NCBI RefSeq assembly: GCF_006516965.1
Contig: NZ_VHLH01000004.1
Coordinates: 1 to 64,000, forward strand
DNA: 64,000 nt
Direction of reading: 5' to 3'
Source of the DNA: Pararhizobium mangrovi
GTDB lineage: Bacteria > Pseudomonadota > Alphaproteobacteria > Rhizobiales > Rhizobiaceae
Shown here: positions 14,978 to 24,993 of the stretch, one piece after another
How positions within the stretch are numbered: the first letter of the stretch is position 1
Layout of the letters: each line of letters begins with the position of its first letter
Position numbers and translations under genes: made by a program
The notes under the pieces: generated by a model
Databases searched by the model: none
What the model saw: the letters and a program-made list of their open reading frames with translations, nothing else
Told to the model about the DNA's origin: nothing

Positions 14978-16378
14978 ATGGCCGGCTACGACTACGACCT
15001 TTTCGTCATCGGCGGCGGCTCGGGCGGCGTGCGTGCCGCGCGGCGGGCTTCGTCGCTCGGCAAACGCGTGGCGATCGCGGAGGAATACCGCTACGGCGGA
15101 ACCTGCGTCATTCGCGGTTGCGTACCGAAGAAGCTGTTCGTCTACGCCTCGCAATTCTCCGAAGCGTTCGAGGATGCCGCCGGCTACGGCTGGACGGTCG
15201 GCGAAACCCGCTTCGACTGGCCGACGCTGATCGCCAACAAGGACGGAGAGATCTCGCGTCTGGAGGGTCTTTACCGTAAGGGCCTCGACAATGCCGGCGC
15301 GACGATCCTGGATACGCGTGTCACGCTTCGCGACGCCCATACGCTCCATCGCCAGGATACCGGCGAGACGGTGAGCGCCGAAACCATCCTGATCGCGACG
15401 GGCGGAAGGCCCAATCCCTTCGCCTCCATGCCCGGCCACGAGCTCTGCATCACCTCCGACGAGGCCTTCCATCTGGAAACGTTGCCGAAGGCGATCACGA
15501 TCGCCGGCGGCGGCTATATCGCGGTCGAGTTCGCCAACATCTTCAACGGCCTCGGCGTCGACGTCACGCTCGTCCAGCGCGGCCCGAAGATCCTTTCCGA
15601 CTTCGACGAGGACTTGCGCGACATGCTCGACGGCGCGATGCGCGAGAAGGGCATTCGGCTTGTCTACAAGAACGTCCTCGAAAAGGTCGAGCGCGGCGAG
15701 GACGGACGGCTGCGCGCCCATACCTCCGGCGGCGAAGCCATCGAGGCGGACACTGTCATGCTGGCGCTCGGGCGGACGCCCAACGTCGAGAACCTCGGTC
15801 TCGAAAAGGCCGGCGTCGAGACCGCGCGATCGGGTGCCATCTGCGTCGACGGGTTCTCGAAGACGAACGTCGACAACATCTATGCCATCGGCGACGTGAC
15901 GGATCGCCTGCAACTGACGCCGGTCGCGATCCACGAGGCGATGTGCTTCGTGGAGACGGTGTTCCGGAACAACCCGACTTCGCCGGACCACGAACTGGTG
16001 CCGACGGCGGTCTTCTCGCATCCGGAAATCGGCACGGTCGGCATCACCGAGGCGAAGGCCGCGAAAGATTACGCGCATGTCGAGGTGTATCGCGCCGAGT
16101 TCCGCCCGATGAAGCATACGCTGACCGGCCGGAACGAACGAATGATGATGAAGATCATCGTCAACGGCACGGATCGCACGGTGCTCGGCGTCCACCTCTT
16201 CGGGGCGGATGCCGGCGAGTTGGCGCAGACGATCGGCATCGCACTGAAGGCGGGCGCCACGAAGGACGATTTCGATCGGACAATGGCGGTCCACCCGACG
16301 GCGAGCGAGGAACTCGTGACGATGTATGCCCCGAGCTACGTGCTCAGGGACGGCAAGCGGCTCGACGAGGCGGCGTAA
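14978..16378 (+). CDS. gor: Glutathione-disulfide reductase
   Basis: This 466-residue flavoenzyme uses NADPH to reduce glutathione disulfide in the cytosol. It has the FAD-binding GGGSGGVRAARRAS near the N terminus, the redox disulfide GTCVIRGCVPKK (C43/C48), an NADPH-binding GGGYIAVEFANIF segment, and the C-terminal HPTASEE whose His (about 439) is the proton relay. ATG 14978 has AAGGGA 8 nt upstream; a GTG at 14957 is a less likely start. A gamma-glutamylcyclotransferase-like gene begins 2 nt downstream, giving a glutathione pair. Confidence 0.95.
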   Translation: MAGYDYDLFVIGGGSGGVRAARRASSLGKRVAIAEEYRYGGTCVIRGCVPKKLFVYASQFSEAFEDAAGYGWTVGETRFDWPTLIANKDGEISRLEGLYRKGLDNAGATILDTRVTLRDAHTLHRQDTGETVSAETILIATGGRPNPFASMPGHELCITSDEAFHLETLPKAITIAGGGYIAVEFANIFNGLGVDVTLVQRGPKILSDFDEDLRDMLDGAMREKGIRLVYKNVLEKVERGEDGRLRAHTSGGEAIEADTVMLALGRTPNVENLGLEKAGVETARSGAICVDGFSKTNVDNIYAIGDVTDRLQLTPVAIHEAMCFVETVFRNNPTSPDHELVPTAVFSHPEIGTVGITEAKAAKDYAHVEVYRAEFRPMKHTLTGRNERMMMKIIVNGTDRTVLGVHLFGADAGELAQTIGIALKAGATKDDFDRTMAVHPTASEELVTMYAPSYVLRDGKRLDEAA

Positions 16379-16380
16379 CG

Positions 16381-17016
16381 GTGGCCTCCGACGGCAGCGC
16401 GAACGCGCTCGGCAAGGCGCCGATCGCCTATTTCGGCTACGGCTCGCTCGTCAATCGCGCCACGCATCGCACGGAGATCGTCGCGGCCTACCGAGCGCGG
16501 CTTCACGGCTGGAAGCGCATGTGGCGTTCGCGGCCGGACGTGCTTCTCGATCCCGCGCACGGTACGGCGTTGTCCCTGTTGAGCGTCGCCTGCAAGGCCG
16601 AGGCGGAAACCGACGGTCTTCTTGTGGTCGACCGGGCAGAGAATCTACCGGCCGTCGACGAGCGCGAAGCGCATTACGACCGTCACCTCCTGAGCGCTGC
16701 TGACATCACGCTCTTCGAGGGAAGCCTCCCGTGCGACTGTCCGGTCTACGTTTATGAAGCGCGTTCGGGCGCCGGCGACGCGGTCGCATGCCCGACGCGG
16801 CAATCCTACCTCGATGCGGTAATGCAGGGCTTTCTCGCCGAGCACGGCGAGGCGGGCCTGCGCGCCTTCGTCTTCGAGACGGACGGCTTCGACCTTCCCG
16901 TTCTCGCCGACCGTGCCGTGCCGCTCTATCCGCGTGCGGTGCGCCTCGACGCCCGCGAGGCCGGGCTCATCGACGGGCTGCTGCACGAGCGGGGCGTGCG
17001 CTTTCTCGCGGTCTGA
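16381..17016 (+). CDS. Gamma-glutamylcyclotransferase-like protein
   Basis: This 211-residue cytosolic protein starts with GTG two bases after the gor stop. The N-terminal IAYFGYGSLVN (about residues 14-24) is the substrate-binding loop of the gamma-glutamylcyclotransferase fold, and the Glu in VDEREAHYDR (about 96-105) is the likely catalytic residue. Family members release 5-oxoproline from gamma-glutamyl substrates. Adjacency to gor suggests glutathione or gamma-glutamyl-dipeptide turnover, but the middle region diverges from ChaC-type enzymes, so the substrate is uncertain. Confidence 0.78.
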   Translation: MASDGSANALGKAPIAYFGYGSLVNRATHRTEIVAAYRARLHGWKRMWRSRPDVLLDPAHGTALSLLSVACKAEAETDGLLVVDRAENLPAVDEREAHYDRHLLSAADITLFEGSLPCDCPVYVYEARSGAGDAVACPTRQSYLDAVMQGFLAEHGEAGLRAFVFETDGFDLPVLADRAVPLYPRAVRLDAREAGLIDGLLHERGVRFLAV

Positions 17017-17139
17017 AACGGTGGGTTTCGCGTGCGGACTATTGGCGCTATAAGCGCGGTCCAGCGCGCGAAAAGAGCCGGATCGGCGACATTTCGCGCC
17101 GAAACGCAAAACGGCACGAAGGCCGACGGGAAACGCGCC

Positions 17140-18519
17140 ATGGCACAGGATTGGACACCCAAGAGCTGGCGGAACAGGCCGATCGAGCAGGTTCCGGAAT
17201 ATCCGGACCCGGCGGCGCTCGCCGATGCCGAGGCACGGCTCGCCTCCTATCCGCCGCTCGTCTTCGCCGGCGAGGCACGCCAACTGAAGGCTGGGCTCGC
17301 CAAGGTGGCCGAAGGCAAGGCGTTCCTGCTCCAGGGCGGCGACTGTGCGGAAAGCTTCGCCGAGCACGGCGCCGACAACATTCGTGATTTCTTCCGCGCG
17401 TTCCTGCAGATGGCGGTAGTCCTGACCTTCGGCGCGCAGAAGCCGGTCGTGAAGGTCGGGCGCATCGCCGGCCAGTTCGCCAAGCCGCGCTCGTCGCCGA
17501 TGGAAACGCAGGCGGGTGTCCAGCTGCCGAGCTATCGCGGCGACATCGTCAACGGCATCGACTTTTCCGAAGCGGACCGCCTGCCGGATCCAGAACGCCA
17601 GATCATGGCGTACCGCCAGTCGGCCGCGACGCTGAACTTGCTGCGCGCCTTCGCGCAGGGCGGATATGCCAATCTCGACAACGTCCACCAGTGGATGCTC
17701 GGCTTCCTGCAGGATTCGCCGCAGGTGGAGAACTATCGCCGTCTCGCCGACAGGCTTTCCGAGGCGATGGAGTTCATGAAGGCGATCGGCATCAGCTCGG
17801 AAAACCATCCGGCGCTGCGCGAGACGGACTTCTTCACGAGCCACGAGGCGCTGCTTCTCGGCTACGAGGAGGCGATGACGCGCATCGATTCGACGTCGGG
17901 CAACTGGTACACGACGTCCGGCCACATGATCTGGATCGGCGACCGCACGCGCCAGCCCGACCATGCGCATGTCGAGTTCGCGCGCGGCGTGAAGAACCCG
18001 ATCGGCCTGAAGTGCGGCCCATCGCTCAAGCCCGACGAACTCATCGAACTGATCGACATCCTCAACCCGGAGAACGAGGCCGGCCGGCTGACGCTCATCT
18101 GCCGCTTCGGCCACGAGAAGATCGGCGATCACCTGCCCGAACTGATCCGCGCCGTGGAACGCGAAGGCCGCAAGGTCGTCTGGTCGTGCGATCCGATGCA
18201 CGGCAACACGATCACGCTCAACAGCTACAAGACGCGGCCCTTCGAGCGCGTTCTCTCCGAAGTCGATTCCTTCTTCCGCATCCATGCCGCGGAGGGAACG
18301 CATCCCGGCGGCATTCATATCGAGATGACGGGCCAGAACGTCACGGAATGCACCGGTGGCGCACGTTCGGTTTCGGCGGACGACCTGTCCGACCGCTACC
18401 ACACCCACTGCGATCCCCGGCTCAATGCCGACCAGGCACTGGAGATGGCCTTTCTCGTCGCCGAACGGCTGAAGGACGGGCGGCAGAGCAAGCCTGCCAT
18501 GCAGGTCGTCGGCCTTTGA
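17140..18519 (+). CDS. Class II 3-deoxy-7-phosphoheptulonate (DAHP) synthase
   Basis: This 459-residue enzyme catalyses the first step of the shikimate pathway, condensing phosphoenolpyruvate and erythrose 4-phosphate. It belongs to the plant/Mycobacterium type II family: [13 protein letters not shown] (metal-ligand Cys, about 69), [27 protein letters not shown] and CDPMHGNT are all present. The N-terminal WTPKSWR motif is also typical, which supports ATG 17140 over a longer in-frame extension from 17032. Often named aroG or aroAII in this group. Confidence 0.93.
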   Translation: MAQDWTPKSWRNRPIEQVPEYPDPAALADAEARLASYPPLVFAGEARQLKAGLAKVAEGKAFLLQGGDCAESFAEHGADNIRDFFRAFLQMAVVLTFGAQKPVVKVGRIAGQFAKPRSSPMETQAGVQLPSYRGDIVNGIDFSEADRLPDPERQIMAYRQSAATLNLLRAFAQGGYANLDNVHQWMLGFLQDSPQVENYRRLADRLSEAMEFMKAIGISSENHPALRETDFFTSHEALLLGYEEAMTRIDSTSGNWYTTSGHMIWIGDRTRQPDHAHVEFARGVKNPIGLKCGPSLKPDELIELIDILNPENEAGRLTLICRFGHEKIGDHLPELIRAVEREGRKVVWSCDPMHGNTITLNSYKTRPFERVLSEVDSFFRIHAAEGTHPGGIHIEMTGQNVTECTGGARSVSADDLSDRYHTHCDPRLNADQALEMAFLVAERLKDGRQSKPAMQVVGL

Positions 18520-18614
18520 CGAACAGCGCGCCCTGCCACCGGGGCGCGCCCTCCGAATGAATGTGCGGTTCCGGCCGGCCTCCGGCAAGAACGCATGACG
18601 GCCCGGGAAACGCC

Positions 18615-18962
18615 ATGCGCTTGATCAAGGCCTTTCGCAACTCGTGCGCGGGGATGGCGCACCTGATCCGCCACGAAGCTGCCTTCCGTTCGGAAATGAT
18701 CCTCTTCGTCGTCGCGATTCCTGCCGCCTGGTACCTGGCGGATTCGCTGGCAACGTTCATCTGGCTCCTGGGCTCGCTCCTCGTGATCATGATCGTGGAA
18801 CTGTTGAACACTGGCATCGAGCAGGTGTGCAACGCGCTGACCCGCGAGTATCGGGACGAGATCCGGATCGCCAAGGATTGCGGTTCGGCAGCTGTGCTGC
18901 TGGCGACGCTGCTTGCCGGCGCGGTCTGGCTCGTCACGCTCTACACGGTGTTTGCAGACTGA
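18615..18962 (+). CDS. dgkA: Diacylglycerol kinase (prokaryotic, integral membrane)
   Basis: This is a 116-residue membrane protein with three helices (about 33-50, 55-73 and 95-113). It carries the DgkA signatures VELLNTGIEQVCN and IAKDCGSAAV, including the catalytic Glu and the metal-binding Glu/Asp positions. It phosphorylates diacylglycerol, recycling lipid from glycan-backbone modification into phosphatidate. ATG 18615 gives the family-typical N terminus; a longer frame from 18561 lacks support. Confidence 0.94.
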   Translation: MRLIKAFRNSCAGMAHLIRHEAAFRSEMILFVVAIPAAWYLADSLATFIWLLGSLLVIMIVELLNTGIEQVCNALTREYRDEIRIAKDCGSAAVLLATLLAGAVWLVTLYTVFAD

Positions 18963-19021
18963 ACGGTTCTTCGCTCACCGTCGGCGTTGCGCAAAGGACG
19001 GCCAGGGGCTAATTGCCCGGT

Positions 19022-20701
19022 ATGACCGGCTCAACGATCACCGATACGATCCGCATCGCGCTCGCGCAGCTCGATCCCACCGTCGGCGACATCGCCGGCA
19101 ATCTCGAGAAGGCGCGCGCGGCCCGTTCGCGAGCGGCGGAGGAGGGGGTCGACCTCCTCGTCCTCACCGAACTGTTCCTGTGCGGCTATCCGCCGGAGGA
19201 TCTCGTCCTCAAGCCCGCGTTCATCGCCGCTTGCGGCCGTGCGCTGCAGGCGCTCGCCGAAGACACGGCGGACGGCGGGCCGGGCGTCGTCATCGGCTTC
19301 CCGCGCGAGGAAGACGGCAGGCGCTACAACTCGGTCGCGCTGCTCGATGCCGGCCGGATCGTCGCGGTCCGCGACAAGGTCGATCTGCCGAACTATGCGG
19401 AGTTCGACGAGAAGCGCGTCTTCGCCGCCGGCCCGATGCCGGGGCCCGTCAATTTCCGGGGCGTACGGCTCGGCCTGCCGATCTGCGAGGATCTCTGGAA
19501 CGATCTCGGCGTGTGCGAGACGCTTGCCGAGAGCGGTGCGGAACTGCTGCTCGTGCCGAACGGCTCGCCCTATTACCGCGGCAAGCTCGACGTGCGCCAG
19601 CAGGTCGTCATCCGGCAGGTGATCGAGAGCGGTCTGCCGATCGTCTTCGTCAACCAGCTCGGCGGGCAGGACGAACTCGTTTTCGACGGTGCGAGTTTCG
19701 TAATCGGCGCCGACAAGACGCTTGCGTTGCAGATGCCGCAGTTCGAGGAGGCGATCGTCGTCTCGACATGGCGGCGTGCGGGCGAGGGGTGGCGCTGCGA
19801 GCCGGGACCCTTCGCTACGATCCCGGTCGGCGAGGCTTCCGACTATGCCGCCTGCATGCTCGGTCTACGCGACTACGTGAACAAGAACGGCTTCCAGGAA
19901 ATCGTCATCGGCCTTTCGGGCGGCATCGATTCGGCCGTATGCGCCGCGCTCGCCGTGGACGCGCTCGGTGCCGAACGCGTGCGCGCGATCATGCTGCCGT
20001 ATCGCTACACATCCGAGCATTCGCTGCGCGACGCGAAGGAATGTGCCGCAGCACTCGGCTGCCGCTACGACACGGTGCCGATCGCCGGTCCGGTCGAAGG
20101 CTTCGCTGCCGCCCTCGAACAGACCTTCGACGGCGATAGCGGAGGCGTGACGGAGGAAAACCTGCAATCGCGCACCCGCGGCACCATCCTGATGGCCGTT
20201 TCCAATCGCTTCGGCTCGATGGTGGTGACGACCGGCAACAAGTCGGAGATGTCGGTCGGCTACGCGACGCTCTACGGCGACATGAACGGCGGCTTCAATC
20301 CGATCAAGGACCTTTACAAGATGCAGGTCTACGCGCTGGCGCGCTGGCGCAATACCGCGCGTCCGGCCGGCGCGCTCGGACCGGAGGGTGAGGTCATTCC
20401 GCCGAATATCATCGAGAAGGCGCCTTCGGCGGAACTGCGCGAGGACCAGACGGACCAGGATTCGCTGCCGGCCTATCCGGTCCTCGACGACATTCTGGAA
20501 TGCCTGGTGGAAAAGGAGATGGCCCTCGAGGATATCGTCGCGCGCGGCCACGAAGGCGAGATCGTGCGCCGTATCGAAAATCTTCTCTATATAGCCGAAT
20601 ACAAGCGCCGGCAGGCCGCCCCCGGCGTGAAGATCACGCGCAAGAATTTCGGGCGCGATCGCCGCTATCCGATCACCAACCGCTTCCGCGACGTGCTTTG
20701 A
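19022..20701 (+). CDS. nadE: Glutamine-dependent NAD+ synthetase
   Basis: This 559-residue two-domain enzyme makes NAD+ from nicotinate adenine dinucleotide, ATP and glutamine. The N-terminal nitrilase-type glutaminase (about 8-260) has the Glu-Lys-Cys triad: E50 in LTELFLCGYPPED, K119 in RDKVDLPNY and C155 in LPICEDLWND. The C-terminal synthetase has the PP-loop SGGIDSA (about 299) and TTGNKSEMSVGY. The ATG at 19022 is preferred to an upstream TTG. Length is typical for the long bacterial form. Confidence 0.96.
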   Translation: MTGSTITDTIRIALAQLDPTVGDIAGNLEKARAARSRAAEEGVDLLVLTELFLCGYPPEDLVLKPAFIAACGRALQALAEDTADGGPGVVIGFPREEDGRRYNSVALLDAGRIVAVRDKVDLPNYAEFDEKRVFAAGPMPGPVNFRGVRLGLPICEDLWNDLGVCETLAESGAELLLVPNGSPYYRGKLDVRQQVVIRQVIESGLPIVFVNQLGGQDELVFDGASFVIGADKTLALQMPQFEEAIVVSTWRRAGEGWRCEPGPFATIPVGEASDYAACMLGLRDYVNKNGFQEIVIGLSGGIDSAVCAALAVDALGAERVRAIMLPYRYTSEHSLRDAKECAAALGCRYDTVPIAGPVEGFAAALEQTFDGDSGGVTEENLQSRTRGTILMAVSNRFGSMVVTTGNKSEMSVGYATLYGDMNGGFNPIKDLYKMQVYALARWRNTARPAGALGPEGEVIPPNIIEKAPSAELREDQTDQDSLPAYPVLDDILECLVEKEMALEDIVARGHEGEIVRRIENLLYIAEYKRRQAAPGVKITRKNFGRDRRYPITNRFRDVL

Positions 20702-20826
20702 GGCAAACTGCGCCGATCGTCCGGAGGGGGGTAGCGTCGCGCCCCCTCGCGGGAACCGGAAGGCGGCGGCTGCATTCAATGGGCGTTGCATCGTCCCGTC
20801 CGGGACCCCTTCGGCGGGAGTGCTGA

Positions 20827-22029
20827 GTGTCCATCGATCCGATCGATCTCGTCGTTCTGGCTGCCTTCGTTCTGATCGGCGCCCTGTTCTTTTTCCCCTT
20901 CGTATCCAAGGCGAAGCTCTGGCGGGCGACGATCACGCCGCTCGCCTCGATCATCGGCAGCGGTTTTCTTGTCTCGGCCCCGCTCATGGCCGAGATCGCC
21001 GGGCGATACGCCGTTATCGTCATGGCGGTGCTGTGCGTGGCGGCCTTCTTCATCGGCTCGGCCGTGCGCCACAATATCGACGTTGTGGAGGACCGGCTGG
21101 AAAGCGATGACGCCGGCCGCACGCTCGTCTGGCTCGGCGTAGCGGCGGACACCGCGCTGTCGATCGCCTACGTCATCTCGATCTGCTTCTACGTGAAGCT
21201 GCTTTCCGCCTTCGCTCTGAAGCCGCTCGGCATGAATGCCGGCGTCATCGGAGACATTCTGACGACGGTCATCGTCGCCGGCCTCGGCCTGATCGGGCTC
21301 ATTCGCGGCTTCGGCTCGCTGGAGATCGTCGAGGAATATTCCGTCGCGCTGAAGCTCGCGGTGATCGCCGGTCTCATCGGCGGGCTCGCGATGTACGACG
21401 TCGATGCGCTGAATGCAGGAAGTCTGACGCTGCCCGCTCCGCCATCGGATTTCGGCTGGCAGTCGATCCGTCAGGCGCTCGGCGCGTTGCTCATCATCCA
21501 GGGCTTCGAGACCTCGCGTTATCTGGGCGCGCACTACGAAAAGCAGACGCGCATCCGCTCCATGCGCTTCGCGCAATTGCTGGCCGGCGCCATCTACATC
21601 GCCTTCATCGCCCTCATCACGCCGCTGCTTGCCGACTTGCACGACACCAGCGAGACGGCGATCATCGACTATGCCCGCATCGTCACGCCGTTGCTGCCGA
21701 TCCTGCTCACGGCGGGTGCGATCGCGGCGCAGCTTTCCGCCGCGACGGCGGATTTCGTCAGTGCGGCCGGCCTTGCGAGCCAGAACGTGCCCTCCCTGTC
21801 GCGGCGCATCCTCTATCCGGCGATCGCCGCCGTCGTCATCGCGCTGACGTGGGTGACGGATGTTTTTCAGGTGTTGACCATCGCCTCGCGCGCTTTTGCG
21901 GCCTATTATGCGATTCAATGCGTTCTCGCCCTCATGTGCCGCAGCCGCGGACTGGGCAGGAACCTCCTGTTTTCCATCGGCCTCGTCGTTTCGCTGGCAA
22001 CGCTCGTCTTCGGCGTTTCGGCGCACTGA
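20827..22029 (+). CDS. Polytopic membrane protein, APC/LeuT-like transporter of unknown substrate
   Basis: This 400-residue GTG-start protein has about 10-11 predicted membrane helices. An unwound-helix-like motif IIGSGFLVSAP near residue 45 resembles TM1 of amino acid-polyamine-cation transporters, and GFETSRYLGAHY near residue 230 resembles their TM6 region. Overall similarity to characterised families is weak. It stands alone between nadE and an MFS gene, both on the same strand. Ion-coupled transport of a small metabolite is a reasonable inference; the substrate is unknown. Confidence 0.65.
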   Translation: MSIDPIDLVVLAAFVLIGALFFFPFVSKAKLWRATITPLASIIGSGFLVSAPLMAEIAGRYAVIVMAVLCVAAFFIGSAVRHNIDVVEDRLESDDAGRTLVWLGVAADTALSIAYVISICFYVKLLSAFALKPLGMNAGVIGDILTTVIVAGLGLIGLIRGFGSLEIVEEYSVALKLAVIAGLIGGLAMYDVDALNAGSLTLPAPPSDFGWQSIRQALGALLIIQGFETSRYLGAHYEKQTRIRSMRFAQLLAGAIYIAFIALITPLLADLHDTSETAIIDYARIVTPLLPILLTAGAIAAQLSAATADFVSAAGLASQNVPSLSRRILYPAIAAVVIALTWVTDVFQVLTIASRAFAAYYAIQCVLALMCRSRGLGRNLLFSIGLVVSLATLVFGVSAH

Positions 22030-22099
22030 CGGCCCCTGATCCTCGATCGATCCGAACGCTCCGGTGCGGCCGGCGGCACGGACTTCTTGCGTGCGTCCC

Positions 22100-23356
22100 A
22101 TGAACCTTTCGGCACCCGCCGCCTTCCTTCGCGACAATCTGCGCTGGCTCGCCGGCGGCTTCCTGCTGACGTTCTTCTCCTCGTTCGGCCAGACCTTCTT
22201 CATCTCCCTGTCCTCCGGCCACATCCGCTCCGCGTTCGACCTCAGCAACGGCCAGTTCGGTACGCTCTACATGCTGGCGACGCTTGCCAGCGCGGTGACG
22301 CTGACGCGCCTCGGCAAGATCGTCGACACGCGAAGCGTGGCGAGCGTGGTCGTGCTCACAATGCCGTTCCTGGCGCTCGCCGCCCTGTCGATGGCCGTCT
22401 CGGGCTCCGTGCTGGTGCTGGGCGTGACGCTCTACGGGTTGCGCCTTTTCGGGCAGGGCATGATGACCCACAACGCGTTGACGGCGATGGGCCGATGGTT
22501 CTCCGCGCAGCGGGGACGGGCGGTCTCCATCACCGTGCTCGGCCAGCAGGCCGGCGAGGCGATCTTTCCGAGCCTCTTCGTGTGGCTCGCCGTCTTCGTC
22601 GGCTGGCGCACGACGTGGTTTGCCGGTGCGGTCTTTCTCGTGGTCGTCGGCCTGCCGGCGATCTACGTGCTGATGCGCGTGCCGCGTACGCCGCGTGCTT
22701 CCGACGGGCCGGAGCCGCGCAAGGCGCCGCGCGAGTGGACGCGGCCGGAAGTCCTGCGCGACCCGTATTTCTGGCTGACGCTATGCGGCGTGCTGGCGCC
22801 CGGCTTCATCGCCACGACGATCTTCTTCAACCAGGTCTATCTGGTCGAGTTGCGTGGCTGGTCGATGCCAGTCTTCGCGGGTTCCTTCGCACTGATGTCG
22901 GCCTTCAACTGCATCTTCGCCCTCATCGCCGGTTCGCTGATCGACCGCTTCACGGCCGTTGCGATCCTGCCGAGCTTTCTGGTGCCGCTTTCGCTCGCCT
23001 GCCTCGTGCTCGGCTTCGTCGGCGAACAGTGGTCGATCTTCGTCTTCATGCCGCTTCTCGGCATATCGTGGGGCTTTGCCTCCACGCTCTTCGGCGCGGT
23101 CTGGCCGGAGATGTACGGCACGCGCCATCTCGGCGCCGTGCGCTCCATCGTCATGGCGCTGATGGTGTGTTCCACCGCGATCGGTCCTGGCCTCAGCGGA
23201 TACCTGATCGACATCGGCGTTTCCTATCCGGGCCAGATCGTCGCCATGGGATGCTATTGCGTCTTCGCCGCCGGCCTGATGCTCGTCGTCTCACGGCGCA
23301 TCAGCGCCCGTAACGCCGTGGCCGAGACCGACGGCATGGTTCCCGTACGCGGCTGA
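22100..23356 (+). CDS. Major facilitator superfamily transporter
   Basis: This 418-residue protein has about 12 membrane helices in two six-helix halves and a charged central loop (RVPRTPRASDGPEPRK, about residue 195-210). The start was set at ATG 22100 so that the N terminus (MNLSAPAAFLRDNLRWL) precedes helix 1 directly. The opening FFSSFGQTFFISLSSGHIR and the later LGAVRSIVMALMV pattern match an MFS clade common in proteobacteria and annotated only as MFS transporter. Substrate unknown. Confidence 0.82.
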   Translation: MNLSAPAAFLRDNLRWLAGGFLLTFFSSFGQTFFISLSSGHIRSAFDLSNGQFGTLYMLATLASAVTLTRLGKIVDTRSVASVVVLTMPFLALAALSMAVSGSVLVLGVTLYGLRLFGQGMMTHNALTAMGRWFSAQRGRAVSITVLGQQAGEAIFPSLFVWLAVFVGWRTTWFAGAVFLVVVGLPAIYVLMRVPRTPRASDGPEPRKAPREWTRPEVLRDPYFWLTLCGVLAPGFIATTIFFNQVYLVELRGWSMPVFAGSFALMSAFNCIFALIAGSLIDRFTAVAILPSFLVPLSLACLVLGFVGEQWSIFVFMPLLGISWGFASTLFGAVWPEMYGTRHLGAVRSIVMALMVCSTAIGPGLSGYLIDIGVSYPGQIVAMGCYCVFAAGLMLVVSRRISARNAVAETDGMVPVRG

Positions 23357-23472
23357 GGCGAGACCCGCCGACCGGGCGTCGATTGTCGCCGCGCCGAGGC
23401 CTCTTCGCCTTGCGGCCCGGCTGGCCTTCCCCTATGCGGAAGGTCGGACTTTCGAACCATCCTCAATGAAAG

Positions 23473-24897
23473 ATGCTCGCCATGAGCGACCTTCTCGAAA
23501 AAGATAGCAACGAGAAGTCGGCCGATCCGCGTGAGGCCGAGGACATCTATGCCGAGGATGGCTCCGTGCGTTCGAGCTATCTGGACCGCGTGCGCGCGGC
23601 GCTCGCCGAGGGTCGATCCGACGCGCTGACGCGCGACGTCGGTCGGCTGCACGAATCCGAACTCGGCGACCTTCTGGAGGCGCTCGACCCGGAAGAACGT
23701 ACGCGGCTGGTCGATCTCCTCGGCGATGCCTTCGATTTCTCGGCGCTGACCGAGGTCGACGAGGGGATCCGGCTCGAGATCGTCGAAAGCCTGCCGAACG
23801 ACAAGATCGCCATCGCACTCAGCGAGCTCGATTCCGACGATGCGGTCTACATCCTCGAGGATCTCGAGGAAGACGACCAGAACGACATCCTCGCCAAGCT
23901 GCCCTTCACCGAGCGCATCCGGCTGCGCCGTTCGCTCGATTATCCCGAGGATACCGCCGGCCGGCGCATGCAGACGGAGTTCGTCGCCGTGCCGCCGTTC
24001 TGGACGGTCGGCCAGACGATCGACTATCTGCGCGACGACGAGGAACTGCCGGAAAGCTTCTCGCAGGTCTTCGTCATCGATCCGACCTTCAAGCTGCTCG
24101 GCGCAGTCGATCTCGACCGCGTGTTGCGCACGCACCGGGCGACGAAGATCGAAGACATCATGCGCGATACGAGCCACCCGATCCCCGCGCAGATGGATCA
24201 GGAAGAGGCCGCGCAGATCTTCGAGCAGTACGATCTGCTTTCGGCCGCCGTGACGGACGAGAACGGCCGGCTCGTCGGCATCCTGACGATCGACGACGTC
24301 GTCGACGTCATCAACGAGGAGGCCGACGAGGATATCCGCCGTCTCGGCGGTGTCGGCGACGAGGAGCTTTCGGACACTGTCAGGCGCACCTCGCGCTCGC
24401 GGGTGCCGTGGCTGACGATCAACCTCGCGACGGCGATCCTGGCCGCGACCGTCATCAATCTCTTCGATGCCACGATCCAGAAGGTCGTGGCCCTTGCCGT
24501 GCTGATGCCGATCGTCGCCGGCATGGGCGGCAATGCCGGTTCCCAGACGATGACCGTGACGGTGCGTGCCCTGGCGACGCGCGACCTCGGCATCAACAAC
24601 GCCGCTCGCATCATTCGCCGCGAAGTGCTCGTCGGGCTCGTCAACGGCGCCGTCTTCGGTGTCCTGATCGGCGTCGTCGCCGGCCTGTGGTTCGAAAGTC
24701 CGCAGATCGGCTACATCATCGCCATCGCCATGGTGGTCAACATGCTGGCCGCGGCCCTTGCCGGCATCTTCATCCCGCTTCTGCTCGACCGGGTCGGCGC
24801 GGATCCGGCCGTCGCTTCGACGGTGTTCGTCACGACTGTCACCGACGTCGTCGGCTTCTTCGCGTTTCTCGGCATCGCCAGCATCTGGCTGGGATAG
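23473..24897 (+). CDS. mgtE: Magnesium transporter MgtE
   Basis: This is a 474-residue Mg2+ channel of the inner membrane. Order of domains: the acidic MgtE N domain (about 40-145, LLEALDPEERTRLVDLLGD), two CBS domains (about 150-275), a plug helix, then five membrane helices. The pore signature PIVAGMGGNAGSQTMT begins helix-rich segment 2, and the ion-site Asp lies near the C terminus (VTTVTDVVGFFAFLG). A second ATG 9 nt downstream is an equally good start. I saw no Mg2+ riboswitch in the 116 nt upstream. Confidence 0.94.
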   Translation: MLAMSDLLEKDSNEKSADPREAEDIYAEDGSVRSSYLDRVRAALAEGRSDALTRDVGRLHESELGDLLEALDPEERTRLVDLLGDAFDFSALTEVDEGIRLEIVESLPNDKIAIALSELDSDDAVYILEDLEEDDQNDILAKLPFTERIRLRRSLDYPEDTAGRRMQTEFVAVPPFWTVGQTIDYLRDDEELPESFSQVFVIDPTFKLLGAVDLDRVLRTHRATKIEDIMRDTSHPIPAQMDQEEAAQIFEQYDLLSAAVTDENGRLVGILTIDDVVDVINEEADEDIRRLGGVGDEELSDTVRRTSRSRVPWLTINLATAILAATVINLFDATIQKVVALAVLMPIVAGMGGNAGSQTMTVTVRALATRDLGINNAARIIRREVLVGLVNGAVFGVLIGVVAGLWFESPQIGYIIAIAMVVNMLAAALAGIFIPLLLDRVGADPAVASTVFVTTVTDVVGFFAFLGIASIWLG

Positions 24898-24944
24898 CGT
24901 CGTCTCGGGTTCGCCGGGACGAGGACTCGTTGCCGAGCACCGGA

Positions 24945-24960
24945 TTGACGTTTACGTAAG
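24945..24960. promoter_or_regulatory. Candidate operator for the adjacent MerR regulator
   Basis: TTGACGTTTACGTAAG is an imperfect dyad of ACGT half-sites, ending 33 nt before the MerR gene start. It closely resembles the TTWACGTWWACGTWAA-type sites described for LiuR-like MerR regulators. Autoregulation is inferred from position. Confidence 0.5.
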
Positions 24961-24993
24961 ACGGAACCGGCGTCTTTGGACAGGGAGCGAGCG

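Noticed and set aside
23357-23472. Magnesium riboswitch ahead of mgtE
   Set aside because: The spacer is short and I see no M-box core or terminator alternative.
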